Shown here: in pieces, positions 59,421 through 64,000 of the stretch
How the letters are laid out: each line of letters opens with the position of its first letter
Position numbering within the stretch: position 1 is the stretch's first letter
From: Warburgia ugandensis
Taxonomy: Eukaryota > Streptophyta > Magnoliopsida > Canellales > Canellaceae
DNA length: 64,000 nucleotides
NCBI GenBank assembly: GCA_035236585.1
Contig: CP141134.1
Location: 22,684,414-22,748,413 of the forward strand
Direction of reading: 5' to 3'
The notes under the pieces: model-generated
Told to the model about the DNA's origin: nothing
Seen by the model: the letters and a program-made list of their open reading frames with translations, nothing else
The model's database searches: none
Program-made: the position numbers and the translations under genes

Positions 59421-60988
59421 ACCTTACTAACTCATTTGATGATGGGGTAGAGTGCAGCCACCCAATGAAAATATGTCGAATGCATAGAAGGAAATGAAAG
59501 AGGGGAAGAAAAGGGATGCCTCCTCCAAATTGGAGTAGACATTCTCTTCCTCCAAAGGTGTATGCCTTGAATTCTTTTTGGGGCCTCTTTATACTTTCCT
59601 TCCTAAGTTTTCTAGGGTGACATAGGTAAAGGTAGTGTGGGGATGAGATAGGAAGAAGCATGGATGGTTAGGATGAGAATAGGTGTGGCTAGCTAGGGTT
59701 TATCAAAGAAGGAAACAAGTGAGATGTTGTGGTGGGAGACACCATTTTTTTAGGAGGGAGGGTCTCCCCTTGCAAAAATTGTAAACCACCTTTTGAATTT
59801 ATAATGATGGCTATAAAGGTGAGGTATGAGTGAGGGTGAGGTGGAGTGAAGTAAGCTTGGTGATTGGTTAGGCTAGAGAGAATTTAGGAGGTTGGTGGTG
59901 TGGATGAGGCAAGGAAGGAAGGGAAGGTCCTACTTTGTAGGAGTTTCAAGTGGAACTCCCTTCCTTGAAGTTGGTCACATAGAATTCCATGGGAATTGAA
60001 GGTGCAAAGAAAGAGAGGCATAGTAAAAGATAAGAAAGAGAGGTGAGGTGGGGAAAAGTGATTGTCTAGGTAGTTTTTTCTGTGAAGTAGGGGTTGGTTG
60101 GATGGTTGTAATGGAAGTTTAAGAAGGTGATAGAGTGTTATAAAGATAGGAGTCATTGATGGAAAGTGAAATTCGTAGTGCTCCTTAGTGGTGAGGTTGA
60201 AAGAGAAAAAACGTGGGAAAATCATGGAAAAACAATAAAAATGGAAAGGTATCTTCATAGTGGTCCACATGTTACCTTATCCTAGTGGATTTTCCTTCAA
60301 TTATCTTCAAAATATCCTTGGAAATATCAAGGATAATTCTTTGGATTCTCCTTCAATCCTGGCCTTCCATGTAGCTTGGCTCATGTGGCTTGATGGCTAA
60401 CTTTGAGAGCTCCATTAGCTTAGCTTCATGGATGGATTTTTGATGGCTTTCTTAGCATAGCTTGATGGATCAAATCAATAGCTTTGGTGATTGGCTGGGC
60501 TCCTTAGCTTGTCACCTTGTTCATGGCTTGAATATGGTTAACTGGCTTAAGTGAAACCCATGCAAAGTGGTGGACTTTACATGGCTTGTGCATGGGCCCA
60601 GTTTGGCCACCTTTGACTCCTCCCATTCCATCTTTAAGTGACCTTAAGATGATTTGGACTCTTGATCTCATGGTGAAATGACAACTTTGAGGCTTTGGCT
60701 CGAGCTTTTGATCTTGATTGTCAATTTTCATCTTGATTGATCTCAATTATCAGATCATCATCTCACCTCCTACAAAAAGCTAAAAACTTTAGTTAAATCT
60801 CAAAAAATAAGATTAATCACTTTCTTACCTTGATTAGCCTCTAAACTTACAAAATATCAAAATTTTGAGTGATTAGTTTATAAATGCATGTGTTGCTAAT
60901 TTTGGCCAAAAACCTTAATTTACCCCTGCAAGTTAGAACACGTGGATAGCTAGTTGGGTAGTTTCTATGCAAGATTAAACACTTATCA

Positions 60989-61930
60989 AAAACATTGACA
61001 AGAGACCTATGCTATTTGTTCTAACCTGTCACATTTAACTACAGCTTGTCCATCAAAATAAGTGTACTCTGAATATATTTTGGAAAAATAAAATGCTTTT
61101 AGTGTGTATTGCAACACTAGCAACAATAATCTATACTTTGAGACCTATAATCCATGATGGGCTAAGCATCCCCATTTTTCGTGATCTAAAAATAATTACC
61201 AGATAGGTACATATATGAACTCCCCTACTTAGAACTTTCTTACAATTTCAACTTTCTAGTAGCCACCTAGTTCTTAGTTTCCTCAAAAACCAAAGCAACC
61301 ATCAAATGAGGATAGTATCAAGCTTTTCATGAAACAAAATCAGGAGATCAAGAAGGCTTTGCATCAACTTCAGAATGAGAGTCAACAAAATATGGCCAAG
61401 ATAGAGATGCAAATAAGCCAATTATCTGCCTATTTAAGTGAGAGAGAGAAAGGAAAGTTTCCCAGTCAGGCTATTCCAAACCCTAAGGGTTAGTTAGAAA
61501 TAGGGTCAAAGTCACATAACCAAAGGCCCCATGAAAGTCTATAACAACCCTTAGTGGTGGCCGTCATTAATAACAAAGTAGGGCGGAGAGAGGAAAATAT
61601 TGAGAACAACATAGAGAAGAATGAACTAGTTAAAGTGTAGGAGAAAGTAAAAAATAAGAAACCTCCAACTCCATCTAAGCCTCTAGTTGAGGCACCTTAT
61701 GTGCCTAAAGCCCCATTTACCTCAATTACTCAAAAGGTTAAGAAAAGAACAAATTTCATTGAGATAATGTAAGTGTTTGAACATGAGAAAATTAATATCC
61801 CATTACTCAATGCTATTGAGGATATTTCTACTTATGCCAAGTTTCTTAAAGAGATTTGCACTGTAAAGCAAAAGCTTAATGTACAAAAGAAAGCCTTTCT
61901 CATTGAGTAGGTGAGTTTTTTAATACACCA
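60989..61930 (+). pseudogene. Athila/Tat gag, C-terminal part
   Basis: Continues gag after the nested insertion: near 61150 TYNPWWAKHPHFS, then NEDSIKLFMKQNQEIKKALH and MAKIEMQISQLSAYLSEREK (61300-61450), a coiled region typical of Tat/Athila gag, then basic and proline-rich linkers toward protease. Interrupted by stops and shifts. Confidence 0.78.
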
Positions 61931-64000
61931 TGAAACCCCTCCTAAGTTTAGAGTCCTCGGGTGTCTTACCATTTCTTATGTCATTGTGAATCATGTCATA
62001 GATAAGGTACTATTAGATTTAGGGCTAGTGTAAATTTATTGCCTTATTTGTTTATGAGCAAGCAGGCCTCAATGACCTTAATCCATCTAAAACCACTTTG
62101 CAATTAGTAGATAGATCAATTAGGATTTCTTATGGTATGGTTGAAGATGAGTCAAGCTCAATGTTTTTATTAGCAACCAGTAGCATCTAGACCTAGATGA
62201 TTTTTATGTCGTAAATTTAATTGAAGGACTAATTCAAGATGTTACTACACCATCATCTATCCTAGAACCACATAAGATCTATCTAGCACATTTCAACTGT
62301 GACTTTGATATAGTCAGATCCATTGAAGAGGAAATAGTCTTTTAGATGCTGCTCCTATAATGGATACCTTTAAAAGCGCCCCTCATGTGGAACCACTCCC
62401 TCCATTAGAATTTACACCAGTTCCATCTATAGAAAAACCACTCACCTTGGTCCTTTACTTGAAAATCTAAAGTACTCCTACCTAGGACCTGATGAAACCT
62501 TACCTATCATCATAGCCTTATATCTAGATATGAAGTAGGAGGGTTAGCTTCTTGATATTCTTAGAGACCATAAGACTTCTCTAGGGTGGACCATAGCATA
62601 TATTAAGAGAATTAGTCTTGCTATGTAAATGCATGGAATCCATGTGGAAGAAAATTTCAGACCATCTTGGATAACACAAAGAAGACTCGTCCCTAATATA
62701 AAGTGCTTAAACTCTTAGATGTATATATTATCTATCCCATATTTGGTAATACATGGGTCAGCCAGTTCTTGTTGTCCCTAAGAAGTCAGGAGTCACGGTA
62801 ATTAAGAATGAAGATAATGAGTTAATCCCCAATCACATGACCACAGGGTGGAGAGTTTGTTTTGATTACTAAAAACTGAACTCGGTCATGAGGAAAGACC
62901 ACTTTCCTCTGCCATTCATAGACCAAATTCTAGAAAGGTTAGCAAGACATAAGTATTATTGCTTTCTTGATGGATACTCTGGTTATAATAGGATTCCCAT
63001 AGCATCTGAGGATTCAGGGTAGACCACCTTGGCCTACCCTTTTGGAACCTTTGCTTGCCATCATATGCCCTTTGAACTTTATAATGCTCTATCTACTTTT
63101 CAAAGGTGGATGTTGAACATATTTTCAAATATTGGAGAGAGATTTTTAGAAGTGTTTGTGGATGATTTCTTGATTTTTGGGTCTTCTTTTAATGAATGAT
63201 TACATCGTTTAAAAATTGTCCTTGTTAGGTATCAGGAAAAAATTGGAAAAAATTTCATTTTATGACTCAAAATGGCATTATTCACACAATGGATAGAAGT
63301 GGATAAAGCCATAGTAGATTTAATCTCTAACCTTTCTCCTTCAAGGACGGTGAAGGAAATCCACTCATTTGTAGGCCATGTTGGTTTTTGTAGAAGACAC
63401 CTCAAGGACTTTCGTAAGATAGCTAAACCCATATGTAATTTACTTACCCAAGAGGCTACTTTTGACTTTGATGATGAATACATAAAAGCATTTGAGTGCT
63501 TATAGTCTAAACTCACTTCTGCACCTAATATTCAACCTCTAGACTAGAATGAACCATTTGAAATAATGTGTGATGCATCAAACTACGCAATTGGCATAGT
63601 GTTGGGGTATCATATTGATAAACTTTCCCATGTGATATATTATGCTAGGAAAACACTCAACGGTGACCAATTCAATTATTCAACTATAGAAAAAGAGTTG
63701 TTGGTAGTTCTATTTGCACTAGATAAGTTTAAACCTTACCTGCTAGGATCTAAGTTTATAGTTTACTCAAATCTTGCAGCACTTAAATATCCGCTTTCAA
63801 GGAAAGATGCAAAACCTAAGCTAATTCAATGAGTACTATTGGTATAGGAGTGTGATTTAGTAATTATGAATAAGAAAGGTTCCAAAATTGTTGTAGCTGA
63901 CCATTTATCTAGGTTAGTTATGGAGTCTACTAGTGAGAATGTGCCTTTAATAGAAATATTTTTTGATGAATAATTGTTGCACATTTCCCAATTAACTTGG
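61930..64000 (+). pseudogene. Athila/Tat protease, reverse transcriptase and RNase H (runs off the window)
   Basis: Protease at about 61960-62340: FRVLGCLTISYVIVNHVIDK and LLDLG..., then LNDLNPSKTTLQLVDRSIRI. RT at about 62840-63240: RKDHFPLPFIDQILERLARH, FLDGYSGYNRIPIASED, AYPFGTFACHHMPFELYNAL and the catalytic FVDDF at 63155-63169. Connection at 63290-63500: SPSRTVKEIHSFVGHVGFCR. RNase H at 63560-63920: IMCDASNYAIGIVLG, YSTIEKELLVVLFALDKF, then SNLAAL where the family has an Asp (T/SDH), so one catalytic residue is changed, and VVADHLSRL. Stops include TAG or TGA where Q or W is usual. Integrase is expected beyond the window. The element makes and integrates cDNA when intact; this copy is inactive. 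Confidence 0.92.

Larger units (their letters stand above)
56945..60988 (-). mobile_element. Minus-strand Athila fragment (LTR plus gag piece) nested in gag
   Basis: Minus-strand LTR beginning TGATAAGTGTTTAATC at 60988, with the AACTTTCCTAAA tracts at 57400-57560. Its end near 57300 is degraded and shows no PBS. Beyond it, 57290-56945 reads on the minus strand as a Q/Y/P-rich gag-like stretch (DYQPYQDEPSWSHPNQPYHD). A TATAAAG box lies on the minus strand near 59588. Another retroelement remnant occupies about 58480-59420. No clear target duplication was found. Confidence 0.7.

Noticed and set aside
59356..60270. Minus-strand frames of 101 and 128 codons
   Set aside because: They are in the Athila LTR portion of the 56945-60988 fragment, with serine/proline-rich low-complexity content and no family signature.

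Overview
This window looks like intergenic, heterochromatic DNA from a seed plant, most likely a flowering plant with a large, repeat-rich genome. That is an inference from its content: Athila/Tat-type and chromovirus Ty3/gypsy LTR retrotransposons, a CACTA DNA transposon with plant-type TnpD domains, and a plant RTE-clade LINE, all in AT-rich DNA. I see no intact host gene, rRNA, tRNA gene or CRISPR array. Every recognisable protein-coding stretch belongs to a transposable element, and each is broken by stops, frameshifts or deletions.

Layout. 1-7400: the end of a chromovirus LTR lying in a second chromovirus (minus strand, 3' LTR plus RNase H-integrase-chromodomain), then more chromovirus LTR pieces. 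7741-47003: what I read as one minus-strand Athila/Tat assembly, LTR-internal-LTR-internal-LTR, into which younger elements inserted: a gag-only chromovirus derivative (10241-16565, with an inverted LTR piece to 17957), a 16.5-kb CACTA element (22486-38960, TSD ACA) that itself carries a 4.9-kb solo LTR (27983-32917, TSD AGTCA), and an RTE LINE (39316-42566, 17-bp TSD). 47008-64000: a plus-strand Athila/Tat element that runs off the window (5' LTR, PBS, leader, gag, protease, RT, RNase H). Its LTR holds a solo chromovirus LTR (48488-51164, TSD GTTGT), its leader a chromovirus LTR fragment, and its gag a minus-strand Athila fragment that in turn carries a chromodomain-bearing chromovirus remnant.

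The genes do not work together as a pathway; the window is a nested stratigraphy of insertions. The more unusual signals are: (i) a roughly 290-bp non-coding module shared by the leader of the Athila elements and the LTR of an unrelated chromovirus family; (ii) a hairpin at an equivalent site in several chromovirus LTR families whose structure is kept while its sequence differs; (iii) a short LTR element whose gag is joined directly to the last codons of pol, like TR-GAG elements; (iv) in-frame stops that are mostly TAG where CAG (a CHG methylation site) is expected; (v) long perfect palindromes in the CACTA subterminal array. Boundaries, TSDs and homologies were read by eye; no alignment or database search was run.
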